64,000 nucleotides of DNA from Opisthocomus hoazin (taxonomy: Eukaryota > Chordata > Aves > Opisthocomiformes > Opisthocomidae): contig NC_134442.1 of NCBI RefSeq assembly GCF_030867145.1, positions 6,959,001 to 7,023,000 of the forward strand. The letters are read 5' to 3'. Shown here one piece after another: positions 33,488 through 45,740 of this stretch (positions within the stretch are counted from its first letter, which is position 1; every line of letters begins with the position of its first letter). Both the position numbers and the translations under genes were made by a program. The notes beneath the pieces were generated by a model, which saw only the letters and a list, made by a program, of their open reading frames with translations, did no database searches and was not told the DNA's origin.

Positions 33488-34134
33488 TGTAACCAAGGTG
33501 ATGAAATTAGTTAATCATAAAGCACGAACAATGCTGCTATGTCTCTTGTACAGTCCTGCCCATTTGGACATTAGGTGTGGGAACAGAGGGTTTAGTCCCG
33601 AGGTAATCGTTAATGTTAAACAATAATGGTGAAGGGGGATTTTAATAGAAATAGCGTTGCCAAATGGTTGCAGGTGCATTTGTGGTACCTATCTATTGTG
33701 TAAATTAACTGAAGCAAAAAGTCATACATCTCCCCCCAAAGAAGTTAGTTTTAATTAAAACTAGCAGGTGCCTAGAACTGGTCAAGACAACCTGTTCTGC
33801 AGGGACAAGAGCCAGAAGAAAACTGAGTTTGCGCAGAAACTGTGATGAAGAGGATAAGCCTGCATCTTGGGACCCCTGACGACCACCACTAGGAGGCACT
33901 GCGCAAGCGTGGGTGGGAGGAGTGTATGAAAATGGACTGATTTGACTATGAAAGGAAGGGCTCATGTAGCAGATAAATATGTATATTTTGATCTATATAA
34001 ACTGCACGGAAGGGGTACGGGGTATGCACGTTTGGTGGAATTATCCCTCGTGCATCCGGCGCCGCAATAAAGAATGCCTGGCTGTTAACACTACATTGGT
34101 GTTAAGAGGTATTATTCTCGGATTTTTGGTGACA
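33488..34134 (+). mobile_element. ERV2 5' LTR
   Basis: TG...CA ends are at 33488 (TGTAACCAAGG) and 34134 (TTGGTGACA), giving 647 bases. TATATAA lies at 33994-34000 and AATAAA at 34066-34071, consistent with U3 promoter, R and polyadenylation sites. It interrupts CR1 sequence on its left. No matching 3' LTR is found in the window. Confidence 0.8.
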
Positions 34135-34139
34135 GTTTC

Positions 34140-34158
34140 TGGCGACCCAGGTGGGACC
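34140..34158 (+). other. ERV2 primer-binding-site candidate
   Basis: TGGCGACCCAGGTGGGACC follows the LTR by five bases. It would pair with a tRNA 3' end of the form GGUCCCACCUGGGUCGCCA, an arginine-type acceptor end; the assignment is tentative. Confidence 0.55.
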
Positions 34159-34589
34159 CTGCTTGTGAATACTGACGGATCCGCGGGATCACGGGACCTC
34201 CAGCTGGCATCGAGGGATTCTCGAGGAGAACCTCTGATCCCCGGACTGAAGGATTCCAAGTAAGTCTCCTGGAATTTAATTAAGGCATTCTTTAGCTATA
34301 ACACATGCCTGCTTGTAAGTAAAAGCCACGCAGAGTTGGGCTAAAAAGGTACCTTTGTGAAAAATATCTGCTCGGTGAAAGCTGGTGGAGCGGGGCCCAA
34401 GGGTGAGGTCTTCAACAGGGGGTTGAAGTCTCCAGGATCTCAGCAGGGGGCTGGGATCTGAGAGAGAGATCTCCCAGAGGGTGGGATCCCTCTGGCTAGT
34501 GTCTGTGATATAGTGCACAATCACTACCATTGGTCGTTTGAAGGACGGGCACCTTTCTGAGTAAAAGACCCATCCCATGGGCCACGCCT

Positions 34590-36045
34590 TTGGGATGTAT
34601 TTTAAAACACTGGAAAGAGCTGGAGGAGGACCCTTTAACTCAGAAACAGTTAATTGAGTATTGTAATCATCGGTGGCCGTTGTATACTCTGGATGATGGG
34701 GAGAAGTGGCCGGAGGATGGGACACTGTGTTATAATACCATTTTGCAATTGATGTTGTTCCGTAAAAGGGAAGGCAAATGGGAAGAAGTGACATATGTAG
34801 ATTGAGAAATCATCTGGAATGGCAGAGGCAGTGTGGGATACATCTGCGCGGTTCTATGGTAATACCTTTGAAAAAGGGAAAATGTGAAAAAGGTTCAAAG
34901 AAATGCTGCGCCAATTGTAGCATCGGGAAAGAGTGTTTGAAATTTGAGTCTGAGGAGGATGATGTTGAGCTAATGGTAGCACCGCGTCGGAGATGGGGGA
35001 TAATCAGGAGGAACAGGAATCCGAGATTGGTAGCCCTTCCGCCTCTCCTCTGGGGGAGGGAGTGAGAGGATTTAGCCCGGTTTCAGGAAGAAGGCGGGGA
35101 AGAACAGGAGGGGTAGCGGAGCCAGCTCCCGTCCAGGCCCCTCTCTGAGAGGCAGTAGGAAATACTGGTCCGGTGACAGTAAAAGTTCCATTTTCAATAA
35201 CTGATTTAAGGTCATGGATAGAGGTAGCAGGCACTTATGGAGAAGACCCTGAGAGAGTAGCAAAGGTTTTTGAGACAATAATTAGGACCCAGGACCATGA
35301 TTGGAAAGATTTGCAGGTGATTTTAGACAGTTTGCTTGATGACACGGAAAAAAGAATGGTACTGAATACTGCTAGGAAACAGGTAGAAGGAGCCCATGCC
35401 CATGGAGATTTGCAGGGAATGGTAGATCAGAACTTCCCCTCCTCGGATACGGACCGGGACCCAAATTAGCCGGGACCCAGGGGGATGTTGACCAGATATC
35501 AGAGGTGGATTTTGTTTGGTGTTAAACATGCGATGCCGAAAGCGATAAATTGGTCAAAAATTTATGAAGTAAGACAGGAATTAAATGAATCCCCTTCAGC
35601 CTTCATGGAGAGACTGAAGGAAACTGCCCAAAAATATACTAATCTGGACCCAGAAAAACCAGAGGAAGCATCACAGTTGGCCTCCATATTTATGGGTCAA
35701 TCAGCCCCTGACATTAGAAAAAAGCTCCAGAAATTAGAAGGACCTGAGTCTAGAGATTTGGGCAAGATGCTTGAAGTAGCTTGGACTGTATATAATAATA
35801 GAGAAAAAGAAAAAGAAATAAAACAGGCCCGGAGGGATGGGAAGTTATTGGCAGCTCTGACTGGGAATAACAGGAGAAGTAGAGGAAGAGGGAGAGGGAT
35901 GAATGTTGGAGAAAGAGGAAGGATAAATCCTCAATTAGCGCCGGACCAATGTGTTATTTGTAAGGAGCATGGGCACTGGAAGAGGGAATGTCCTAAGACC
36001 GGGGAATTAGATCTGACTCTTCGTGCGATCAAATTGATGACTTAA
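34590..36045 (+). pseudogene. ERV2 gag remnant
   Basis: The order is that of a gammaretrovirus-like Gag. A matrix part has DPLTQKQLIEYCNHRWPLY (about 34627-34683). A poorly kept middle is in another frame. A capsid part has ITDLRSWIEVAGTYGEDP and, later, LNESPSAFMERLKE. The nucleocapsid has one zinc knuckle of C-x2-C-x4-H-x4-C form (CVICKEHGHWKREC, about 35947-35988). Breaks: a frame change after the matrix part and a TAG in the capsid frame at 35467-35469. It is a defective old copy. Confidence 0.85.
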
Positions 36046-36059
36046 ATGAGAAATCATGA

Positions 36060-37304
36060 AGAGGACCGGGAGAGTCAACCCTAGCTGAACCCCTGGTTAC
36101 ATTAAAGCTAGGGAATGAAGAAACAGAATTTTTAGTAGATACAGGAGCCACTTATTAGGTATTAAACACACGTAAAGGAAAATGCAGTCATCAGTCGGTA
36201 GATGTCGTTGGTGCGACAGGACAAAGAGAAAATCGGCCTTTTTTGGAACCATTGAAATTTAAGCTGGGAAAACAGTGGGTAACACACCAGTTTTTATATA
36301 TGCCTGAATGCCCTCTGCCTTTATTAGGGCGAGACTTGCTAAGTAAATTGGAGGCACAAATAACTTTTAAGAATGGGGAAACTGAACTATTAATACCAGA
36401 ATCAAAAGCCGTAGAGGCGAGAGTGTTTATGTTACAGGATTCCCCTAAGGAGAAGCAAATTCCAGAAGAGGTGGAAAACGCAGTGACCCCCTTGGTTTGG
36501 GCAAATGAAGTTCCGGGACAGTCCAAATTGGCAGAACCAGTAAAAGTGACCTTAAAACCTGGATCCAAGCCGGTAAGACAAAAACAATATCCTCTTAAAT
36601 GGGAGACTCGAGAAGGATTGGAGAGGTTAATCACAAAAATTTTGCAATATGGACTTTTGGTAAAATGCGAGTCAGAATACAACACTCCTATATTACCAGT
36701 AAGAAAATCTGGAGGAAAAGAATATCGGCTAGTCCAGGATTTAAGAGCTATAAACCAGATAGTTCAAGATATACACATAGTAGTAGCCAATCCTTATACT
36801 TTGCTGACGTCTCTAAAAGAGGAACATAAATTGTTTACTGTACTAGATTTAAAGGATGCCTTCTTTTGCACACCTCTGGATATACAAAGTCAAAGCATAT
36901 TTGCTTTTGAATGGGAGAGCCTTGCTACAGGATGGCCTAAATGCCAAAAATCATTTAGGGAACTTAAAAAGGCATTGATAATGGCCCTTGCTTTGGGTTT
37001 ACCTGATCTAACCAAAACTTTGAAGCTGTTTGTACATGAGAGGCAACATCTGGCCCTTGGAGTGCTGGCACAACGTCTGGGATCCTGGAAGTGGCCAGTA
37101 GGATACTTCTCTAAACAACTCGACAACGTCAGTAAAGGATGGCCGGGATGTTTGCGCGCCGTGGCAGCGACGGTATTGCTGATTCAGGAAGCTCGAGAAT
37201 TGACTATGGGCCAAAAGATGGTGGTGTATGTACCACACATGGTGGTAACTGTTTTAGAACAAAAGGAGGGTCATTGGCTATCCCCCAGCAGAATGCTGAA
37301 ATAG
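36060..37304 (+). pseudogene. ERV2 protease/reverse-transcriptase remnant with internal deletion
   Basis: The aspartyl protease active site LVDTGAT (36132-36152) is followed by a stop at 36156-36158, then LLGRDLLSKL of the protease end. From 36243 the frame is open to 37304. It has the RT start (KPVRQKQYPL, NTPILPVRKSG, YRLVQDLRAINQ) and VLDLKDAFF with the first catalytic Asp. Then, at about 36922, sequence jumps from FAFEW directly to connection-domain sequence (GWPKCQKSFRELKKAL). The YxDD catalytic box and much of the palm and thumb are absent, yet the frame is kept across the join. No active enzyme is possible. Confidence 0.85.
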
Positions 37305-37429
37305 CAGGTTGTCTTGCTGGAACAAGATGATGTGGAATTGAAAACCACAACCATTGTAAATCCAGCAATGTTTCTGTCGATGGAAAATCCGACAGGAAGT
37401 CTAGAAGATGAACATGACTGCTAACTGTT

Positions 37430-37918
37430 GAACAAGTCTATTCCAGCAGATCGGACCTGAAAGATGAACCTCTGGAAAATCCTGATTTGGAGTTATTTAT
37501 GGATGGAAGCAGCTTTGTGAAAGAGGGAAGACGAACGGCTGGATACGCTGCTGTCACCACCACCGAGGTACTGGAGTCAGGAACGCTGCCTGCAAATACC
37601 TCGGCACAGAAAGCAGAACTGGTGGCATTGAAACAAGCCTCGCCAATGGCAGAAGGAAAGAGGGTAAATATACGGGCTGATTCCAAATGTGCATTTGGCA
37701 TGATTGACGCTCATGGGGCTATCTGGAAAGAAAGAGGACTGCTTTCAGCCCAAGGATCATCGATAAAACATAAAGAAGAAATCCTCCAGCTCCTAGAAGA
37801 GGTGCATGAGCCAAAGGAAGTGGCAGTGATGCACTGCAAGGCTCATCAATTTGGTCAGACAGCTGTAAACATAGGTAATAGATTGGCAGATAAGACAGCA
37901 AGAGAGGCTGCGGAATGA
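37430..37918 (+). pseudogene. ERV2 RNase H remnant
   Basis: The open frame shows all four acidic positions of retroviral RNase H in order: LFMDGSS, AELVAL, RADSKCAFG and GNRLADKTARE. It is in a different frame from the preceding polymerase part, so a frameshift lies between 37304 and 37487. This is the best-preserved part of the element. Confidence 0.8.
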
Positions 37919-38250
37919 GGTTTCCTTGCACTAGTACCAGTAAAACAGATAAAAATCCCGAATATGAAACCAAAATATAGTAAATTGGATGAGCAATTGA
38001 TGGAAGAATTAAAAGCACCACAAAATACAGAAGGGTGGTGGGTACCGCCAGAAAAGCAGGGAATAGTAACCCTGCAAGTCATGTTAGAACTTGCGAAAGA
38101 AAAGCATGCGCAGACACATTGGGGTGTAGATGCTATGGTCTAGAGTTTAAAATCATCTGCAGTGTGTGTAGGAATGACAGGAATAGTTAAATCAATGGTG
38201 GCCGATTGTCCAATTTGTCTCAAAAATAATCCCTTAAATTGGATTTGCCA
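37919..38250 (+). pseudogene. ERV2 integrase N-terminus, truncated
   Basis: EKHAQTHWGVDAMV supplies the H-x3-H pair and DCPICLKNN the C-x2-C pair of the integrase zinc-binding domain, with stops at 37916 and 38141. Retroviral similarity ends at about 38250, where sequence of OR unit C begins. The integrase core, env and the 3' LTR are absent. Confidence 0.75.
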
Positions 38251-39209
38251 ATCAAATCTGTCTGTGATACAGTCTGGGTGTCTGTCATGCAACCACTCTG
38301 AATGGGAATTGCTTTTCTGTAGTTTTCTCTGCCAGCCATGGCATCTTAGCCATGTGGGCCCAGACTTCAACATTAAATTGCAGAGCTGCCCTGAATTCCA
38401 GAAGGGAACACGCGGATGAACGTGAGAAACCTTCCACTAGACTCAGCAGAGAATTAGTACATACAGCTGATGGAAATAAGAGGGAAACTTAGCTCTCTGT
38501 ATGGCACATGACTCAGAAGAATACCTCCACTGGCTGCCCTACACGTGCTCCGGAGGGTCAGGGTCAGTTTCCCATTGGACACCTGCTGTGGTTTCAGTTG
38601 GGCAAAGGAGTCTGTCAACAGCCTCAAAGACAGTGCTCCTGGATATCATCCTGTTCCTGTTAATTCCTCTGTTAGAGTTTTCAGTTACCTGTGGGGATCT
38701 TGGACCACCTCTGGTACACCAGGTGTCACCAGGGGTTTGAGTCTGAACAGGTCACTCCTGGCATCTGTCTCCAGTAATTACCATGGGAGATGACACAAGC
38801 AGCTCCCAGGCAGCATGGTCCTATTTTCTGCCCACCTGAAGTGAGGGAAGAAGAATCTTGCCTCCCACTGGTTTGTGGTAGGCATAGAGGGAGCCAAGTC
38901 CTCTTTCAGCCCCAGAACAGAAAACCAAGGATCAGATGCCTCAGCTGACTGAGCAGAATCCCTTCCCTCAGCAGGGGTGAAGGAGATCCTTCCCTGTAAC
39001 CGTCTGGGTGTCCTGTCTCATAGTGGGACAAGGAAAAGTGACTCTTACGCCCAGCTGTACTCTGATTAGGAGAAATGGCTCTTCTGGAAAGAAGTGCTTC
39101 TCCCCAGCTGAGGCAGGCAACATCAGTGATGACTTCAGCCTGTTTCACAACCAATTCACCTGGAGCCCCAGGGACACCTGGAGGGAGCCCAGAGGGACAG
39201 AGTAAATGC

Positions 39210-39461
39210 TGCCTCTGGCTGGTCCTCAGCTGCTGAGCTGGGCTGGGCTCCTGGGATGGAGGGAGCTCATGGCAACTGCACAGCACTGCAAAGAGAGAGC
39301 TCTGCCCAGGAGCAGCTCCTCTGCCAAGCGCAGCAGGGCTGAGGGCACTGCCTGCAGGCAGCGAGGGTAGACAAGAGGAGTGAGAGGGACATTGAAGGCA
39401 GTCTGGGGTGGGAGGATGCTGAGAGCTCACGGAGGAAGACATCTTCACAGCCCCTGATGCG
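39210..39461 (+). promoter_or_regulatory. Conserved first-exon/promoter block of OR-C
   Basis: The common block order is present, with TTGAAGG in place of TTAAAGG at 39392, 70 bases before the donor GTAAGA at 39462. The putative intron to the acceptor TTCAACAG ending at 41585 is 2124 bases. Confidence 0.65.
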
Positions 39462-41603
39462 GTAAGACTCTGGCTGCAGAGCAATGCAGTTTTGTTCCTG
39501 GAAGTGTCTCCTAGACCTGACACATGTGACAGCTTATAGGACCTGTCAGGACGGCTTACCTAGTTCTGATGGTATAGAGGAGGAGGACGTGCTCCAGGGC
39601 AGCGATTGCCTGCTGCACCATCAGAGGGACAGGGCAGGATGGCTGCCTCCTCCCAGGGATGGCTGCAGCTGTGCCAACCTAGGGGTGCATGCAGGGGTGC
39701 CCCAGGATCTGAACAGAGTCCCTGCACCCCAGGGGACTCTGAGACAGGGCAGGAACTCTGTCACCTGACAGGATCAGCACTCAGTGTGCCCAGGAGCTCC
39801 CCATGGTGCTGTGGGGAGCAGCTCTGGGTGGCAGGAGTGGTAGGGCAGGGCAGGGTCCTTCTGCTCTCAGAGGCTGCTGCATGAGTCAGCGCTGCTCAGA
39901 GCTCCAGATCATCCTCAGGGCACTTCTGAGGGCTCCTTCCTCCTTCTGAGGAGCTTCCTTTGAAGAGGAGGGTCCAGGCAGGGATTACCTGGAAAGGAAG
40001 GTTCTTCCCTTGATTCATGCTGTGGAGTTGTAAAGGGGAAAGGAGCTTCTAATTTTACAAGTGACTGAAACTCTCTAACCATTGTGTGGCATGATCAGTA
40101 GGTCTGCTAGGAACCTCATAAACTGCCTTCAGCTCCCCCTAAGCCTGCAGGCAGCACCAGCATCACCTGTGCTGACAGCATCATGGTTTGTCTGACCTGC
40201 TCTTTACCACCTGCAAGCAGGGAAGTGTCCCTAGACTGTTCCCTCCCATGGGGAATTTTCTGTAGGGTAGAACTGAGCACACAGATGGTGAGAGGGGTTC
40301 TCTCAGCATTTGCTGTGAGGAAAATGATGTGGGAACAGAGAAGCAGGTGGGAAAGGTCCAGGAAGCAGAGGGGTGGGCAGAGAAGAACACAAAACTAAAA
40401 GCCATAATGTCATGGGAAAGAGAATTGGGAAAATTCCCTGTCATCCCCTCCAGGGCAGACCCCTCCTCTGAGCAAGCCCCCATGTCCCCTCTCTGACCCA
40501 GCTAAGCCTCTGTGCTGTGGGGCACAAGGCATCAGCCGCCCGCTCTGCAGCCAGAGCTCTGGCAGAGGAGAGATGCCTCTCTCCAGCCATGGGCCCATTT
40601 CACTCTGCAGTGCGCAAGGGCTGAATGTGACTGTCTCACAGCGTTGGTGTCCCGAAGGCTGCAGGCACAGCTGCTTGAGGTGATGACTTTCGCTCTTTGT
40701 GTCTCCCTTGGTGGAAGGACCCTGGTGCCGCTCTTTCTTTTCCTACCTGTCAGTGCTGCTCCTGTTGCTGTTCTGGGTCTCTGAGGGTTTGGGGGAGTTT
40801 CAGACACTGAAGCTTCAGAACATGTGCAGTTTTTCAGACAAAGACTCTTCAAGCCATGCCAGGCAAGGTTCTGGGTGGCCGTGAGGTGCCCCAGCACCCT
40901 TCTAACCTGTGGGGCTCCAGGAAATGTGGGCTGTAGTCTTGGGAAATGAATGGCTGTCCCCAAAGAAGATCCTGTCTGTAGCACACTTGACCATTTCCCT
41001 GCAGTGTCCTGCCAGGCTGTGAGCTTGACACCAGACACAGCTGTGTCACAGCATCTTCGTGGTACCCGAGACACCCATAAAGAAGCCCCAGAGGTGCTAA
41101 GACTGTAGAAATGATGCTGAGCAGCTGTATGTGGCCAGCTGAAACGTGCCCTGCGTGTCCTTGCCTAGAAATGGAGTGTGGAGCCTGCCTTCGGGCACCC
41201 TGTGAAAGAGGGAGAAGTTTGGAGATGAGAGCTTTGAATATGGACTCCACTACTCTCAGCAGGGTCCGGCTTCTTTTGAGGGGAACACATAACTATGATC
41301 AGCCTTCAACTCAAGCACACGTGAGTGCTGGGTATCTGGGAAGAAGACTGATGGACAGACCATCTTCCCCCCGCCTGCAGTAAGTGACAGAAAATCCTAT
41401 TGCCACTCAGGTCTCGTGAAAGAAAAGCTGAGCATTTCTACCTTGGGAAAAGACTCCCCAGGATGAACAGGAGTATCTGAAAGAAAAAAAAAATGAAAAA
41501 AACCCACAATGAGAAAATGAAAGATTTTAGCTTTCTTCCATGAAAAGTCTCTCATAACATGTCACTGTCTTTCCTTCTTCAACAGTCACCCATGCCCAAA
41601 TGC

Positions 41604-42514
41604 ATGTCTAACAGCAGCTCCGCCACACAGTTCCTCCTCCTGGTGTTCTCAGACAGGCGAGAGATGCAGCTCTTGACCTTCTGGCTCTTCCTGGCCATCT
41701 ACCTGGCTGCCCTCCTCAGCAACGGCCTCATCATCACAGCCATAGCCTATGACCACCGCCTCCACACCCCCATGTACTTCTTCCTCCTCAACCTCTCCCT
41801 CATCGACCTGGGCTTCATCTCCACCACTATCCCCAAAGCCATGGCCAATTCCCTCTGGGACAGCAGGGACATCTCCTATGCAGTATGTGCTACCCAGGTG
41901 TTTTTTTTTTCTTCTTCCTTGGAGCAGAGTGTACCCTTCTGACCATCATGGCCTATGACCGCTATGTTGCCATCTGCAGACCCCTGAGCTACGGGACCCT
42001 CCTGGGCAGCAGAGCTTGTGTCTGCATGGCGGCAGCTGCCTGGGGCAATGGCTTTCTCCATGCTGTGCTGCACACTGCCAATGCATTTCCCATACCCCTC
42101 TGCAAGGGCAATGCTGTGGATCAGTTCTTCTGTGAACTTCCACAGATCCTCAAACTCTCCTGCTCACACTCCTACCTCAGGGAAGTCTGGCTTCTCATGG
42201 TTAGTTCCTTTTTAGTTTGTGCTTATTTTATTTTCATTGTGCTGTCCTATGTGCAGATCTTCAGGGCCGTGCTGAGGATCCCCTCTGAGCAGGGACAGTA
42301 CAAAGCCTTTTCCACGTGCCTCCCTCACCTGGTCGTGCTCTCTCTTTTTATCGGTACTTGCATATTTGCCTGCCTGAAGCCTCCCTCCATCTCCTCCCCA
42401 TCGTTGGATCTGGTGGTGGCAGTTTTGTACTCAGTGGTTCCTCCAGCAGTGAACCCCCTCATCTATAGCATGAGGAACCAGGAGCTCAAAGGGTCCATTA
42501 GAAAATTCATTTAA
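41604..42514 (+). pseudogene. OR-C: olfactory receptor (family 14-like), one-base frameshift
   Basis: The start MSNSSSATQF is intact at 41604 (an in-frame ATG also lies at 41592, adding four residues). The exon has LHTPMYFFLLNLSLIDLG, LTIMAYDRYVAICRPL, SYVQIFRAVLRIPS, KAFSTCLPHLVVLS and NPLIYSMRNQELKG, and ends at 42512-42514. The only defect is a shift in TM3, at a run of ten T (41901-41910). The downstream part is in the frame that one extra T would restore, and then the segment would be equal in length to OR-D there (V-F-F...GAE). The full product would be 303 residues. A homopolymer of this length is also a common place for sequencing error, so this may be a working gene or a polymorphic one. 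Confidence 0.85.
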
Positions 42515-43632
42515 TGGATATTTGTCAATGCTGATAAATCTGTCATCACTCTCTAGAAATGACATCTAGTGTATTCAAATGCAGGTCTGTGCGCTATTTG
42601 TTGTGTTATAATTCTTTTTTGATAGCAATACCTGTGTTGTTATTTAAGGTTATTATGTTCCTTCATAGTTGCTTGTATTCAGTTCACTCTCCTGAGAAGA
42701 GGACACTGTATAAATTTTTATTTAAACACCTTAAACTTGTATAAATTTTTTTCAAACACTATTTCACAGCTGACTCTCTCTTAGTATCTCTCTAACAAAA
42801 TGGCATCTGTCCTGTGAAGTTGTTGAATGTTTGGCTGTTCTTCCAATGCTGATGTCAGGCTCAGGAATTTCATCCCCAAAAGGACCTCAGCAGAAAGTTC
42901 ATTTTCACATTGGCAGCTGTTCGAGAACAAGGGTTGCATTTAGGACACTTCTGTTGTTTCTATTGACAGTGTAGATGGTGGACGGTCCGTGAGATACTAC
43001 CATAGTACAGTGTCCCAGATGTGATAGGGCAGAGGATATCCTCCAGGAGGGGAATCTGGAGCTGCCTGGAGAGCCCATGAGATATGCATGGGCCATATGT
43101 GCCTGGGCTGGTCACTGACTGGTGCCTCACCAAGTGAGAGAGCAACCCAAGTTGGAGTCAACCAAAGGTAAAGCACTCATTCCAGGTATCTGCAAGGAGA
43201 CAAAGATGGACACAGCCAACCTGACACAGAGCAACTCCAACAGGCGACAGTGCCTTTATAGCCACCCCACCAACAGCAGCATTTACACAACCATGAGCAA
43301 CACAACCGGCCTCATGCTGTTCTCCCTCGCAGGCTGATCTGATGGGAAGGTTACACCAGTGCTCTGTACCTTCCCAGCAGAACTTACTCGCAGGCTCACA
43401 CCCCTCTGTGGTCCCTGCAGTGTGGGCCTGGGCTATGGGTCTGACCAGTCTCAGAGATGTTACCCAACTGGCAGTTCCAAACCTCTGCCTCTCCAGATCC
43501 TGCTGTCATCCACCTTCTTGGTAGCCCCACTTAGAATTGACCAGCAAAGCAGGTACGTGCATTGATGCCCAAACACACACACATCAGTGAGCCTACTCAC
43601 ACAGCAGATAGCCAGGAGCAGAGTTTAATAAA

Positions 43633-43950
43633 TGTTGTGGTTTAACCCCTGCTAGGCAGCTGAGCACCACACAGCTGCTCGCTCACTCCCCCTGTTGGGA
43701 TGGGAGAGATGATGAGAAAAGTAAAAGTGAGACAACTCATGGGTGGAGATAAAGACAGTTTGACAGGGAAAGCAAATGCTGTGTGGAAAAGGAAAAAAAG
43801 CAAAGGAAAATAAGCAATTTATCCACTACTTCCCATCGGCAGGCTGATATCTAGCCATTTCCAGGAAAGCAGGGCTACACCGCGAGTGATGGTTCCTTGG
43901 GAAAAAATCCCATCACACTGAACATTGTCCCTTGGACCTAAATCTGTCTC
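43633..43950 (-). mobile_element. Partial LTR in the 3' flank of unit C
   Basis: Read on the minus strand it contains AACTGTCTTTATCTCCACCC, then ATGAGTTGTCTCACTTTTAC, and ends GGTTAAACCACAACA. The first two blocks match 57460-57500 of the LTR at 57012. It begins exactly where homology between units B and C stops, so it is a later insertion. Its 5' end is truncated or diverged. Confidence 0.6.
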
Positions 43951-44129
43951 TGATGAGGTAAATGCCACTGCTGGACCTAAATCTTTCTCTCCCCAGCTAA
44001 GCGAGGGAACATCAGAGGTTCCTTCAGGTTGTTTCACAGCAGCTTCCCCTGGAACTCCAGGGATACCTGTCAGGGCCCGGAAGGGGTTAAGAAAGTGCTG
44101 AAGGGAAAGTTGAGAAAGTTCAGAAATGA

Positions 44130-44800
44130 TCTACATCCTCTGCTGGTTTTTCTTCTGCAGAGTCCTGCTTCAAGGCACCAAGGCCTGGCAGACTTTGTGG
44201 GTGAAAACAGAGGGGAAGAGGACAGAGTACCTCACAGTGATCTGTACCTTCTCTCACCAAGTTCAGCAGTGGCCACACATTATTTTTGTTACTTATTCTT
44301 GAGCTGTACCTTCAGTACTAACAGCTTATCCTGATGCCCTTGGACCCCCTTGCAAGTATTACCTCCTGGGGAGATTTGGCCTTCCTAAAACCCTCCCTAT
44401 TTCTAAATTCCTCCTTGGAAGTGAGATCCTCTGTCCACAACCTCTCTGTCAGCCTTTTTCCATGGAGCTTCCCAAGAAGTTGCTTGTTTAGCCAAGCTGG
44501 TGTCCTGTGAGGTCCTCTTGGTTGCTGGAGTATCAGCACAGACACTTTATGGGCACAGAGGATGCTGTCCTTGAGAAGCAGTTGCACTGAATTCTGCTGC
44601 CCTTGAGTGACACTGCCCATTGGAAGTTCCCGGCCTCGGCCAACGTCTGACACCCTGAGACCTGGTGTCTGCACTCTGCTGCTCTCCTTCCACACTCCCT
44701 TTGGGAGCTGAGACTCCACCGTGGCTTTGCTACTGGAGCCAAGGCTGACAAGGATGACACAGGTTTTCAGATCCTGGTGAGCATCAAGTTTGTTGGTCCA
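44130..44800 (-). mobile_element. CR1-family fragment, antisense (diverged)
   Basis: The order AAGGCCTGGCAGACTTTGTG, GTGAAAACAGAGG, CAAGTATTACCTCCTGGGGAG and TTTCTAAATTCCTCCTTGG follows 14475-14730, so it is the same CR1 linker region with more changes. Confidence 0.6.
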
Positions 44801-44869
44801 TGTGTGCTAAAGAGCTGATGCAAAGAACCGCCAGACACCTAAAGGATAATTTGCACTCTGCTGTCCAGT

Positions 44870-45230
44870 GAATGTCATGGGAGTCAGATGAATCTTTGCC
44901 GCCAGCTGCCCACCAAATCTCTCTCTCATTCCATCTCCTTCTTCGCTCACCTTGGTGTCTGCAGGGTTGCTTCTCTCATTCATTTCTTTTACAGCTGCTG
45001 CCCATTCTCTTTTGTCTTTTCTCCAATAGGTCAGCAGAGAAGGGCCACCACAATTGTGTATTGGCTCAGTTTTGGGCAGTGGCTGGTCCATTTCAGACAC
45101 AGCTGAAACCTGGTCTCTTCAAAACGGAGTCAACTCTTGATCTCTTCTCACCTAAACCACTGCTGCAGCCCCCCTCACTGCCACCAAAGCCTTACCATGG
45201 AAACCCAATACCCAGGGTCATTAAAGTCCC
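44870..45230 (+). repeat. Unidentified interspersed repeat, copy 2
   Basis: This is the counterpart of 15375-15640 on the opposite strand. It carries no recognised coding capacity. Confidence 0.45.
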
Positions 45231-45740
45231 CGCTAAGATGTGAGGCCTTTGACCACAAGACTTCCTCAGGCTGGCTAAATAAGATTTAGGCCCCTTCCTC
45301 TCCCTGACTACAGATTCTTTATGTCAGAACACAGATTTTCTGGACTTCAGCCATGGCACCAGGGCCAGGCTCAGACATGAAACAAAGAAAGATGTTCCCG
45401 AGTGCCCAAGGTCCCATGCAAGCAAAAGCTTTGCTTCAGAGCATGCTAGTTTGGAGGGAAAATGGCAACGTAAAGAGGAAATGAGGACTCCCTAATGAAT
45501 GAATAACCTGATGAACCCTCAGAACCAGAGGTACGCAGAGCTGGACTCCCTGGCAGGACAGGGCTTTGCTGTCCCTGGTACCCCTGCAGCTCAGGAGGGC
45601 TTAAGGTGAAGTTAAAGCTGATCCCCAGGAAGGACAGGGTTCTTTCAATAATGTCCTTGGTTATGGACATACCGTGATCCAAGAACACTGTGAAAATCAT
45701 TGATCTCTTCCTTGATTGCATCATCAAATGTGGGAGATTG

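Larger units (their letters stand above)
38251..43632 (+). repeat. OR duplication unit C
   Basis: The flank from about 38290 (CCACTCTGAATGGGAATT versus GCTGCTCTGAATGGGGATGG at 45883) runs parallel to unit D upstream of the gene. The 3' flank to 43632 runs parallel to unit B (19310-20215). The two introns of C and D have almost equal length (2124 and 2130 bases). Confidence 0.7.

Noticed and set aside
22965-38250. A functional retrovirus
   Set aside because: ERV1 is inverted and lacks most of RT and the second LTR; ERV2 lacks the polymerase core, the integrase core, env and the 3' LTR, and both have stops and frameshifts.
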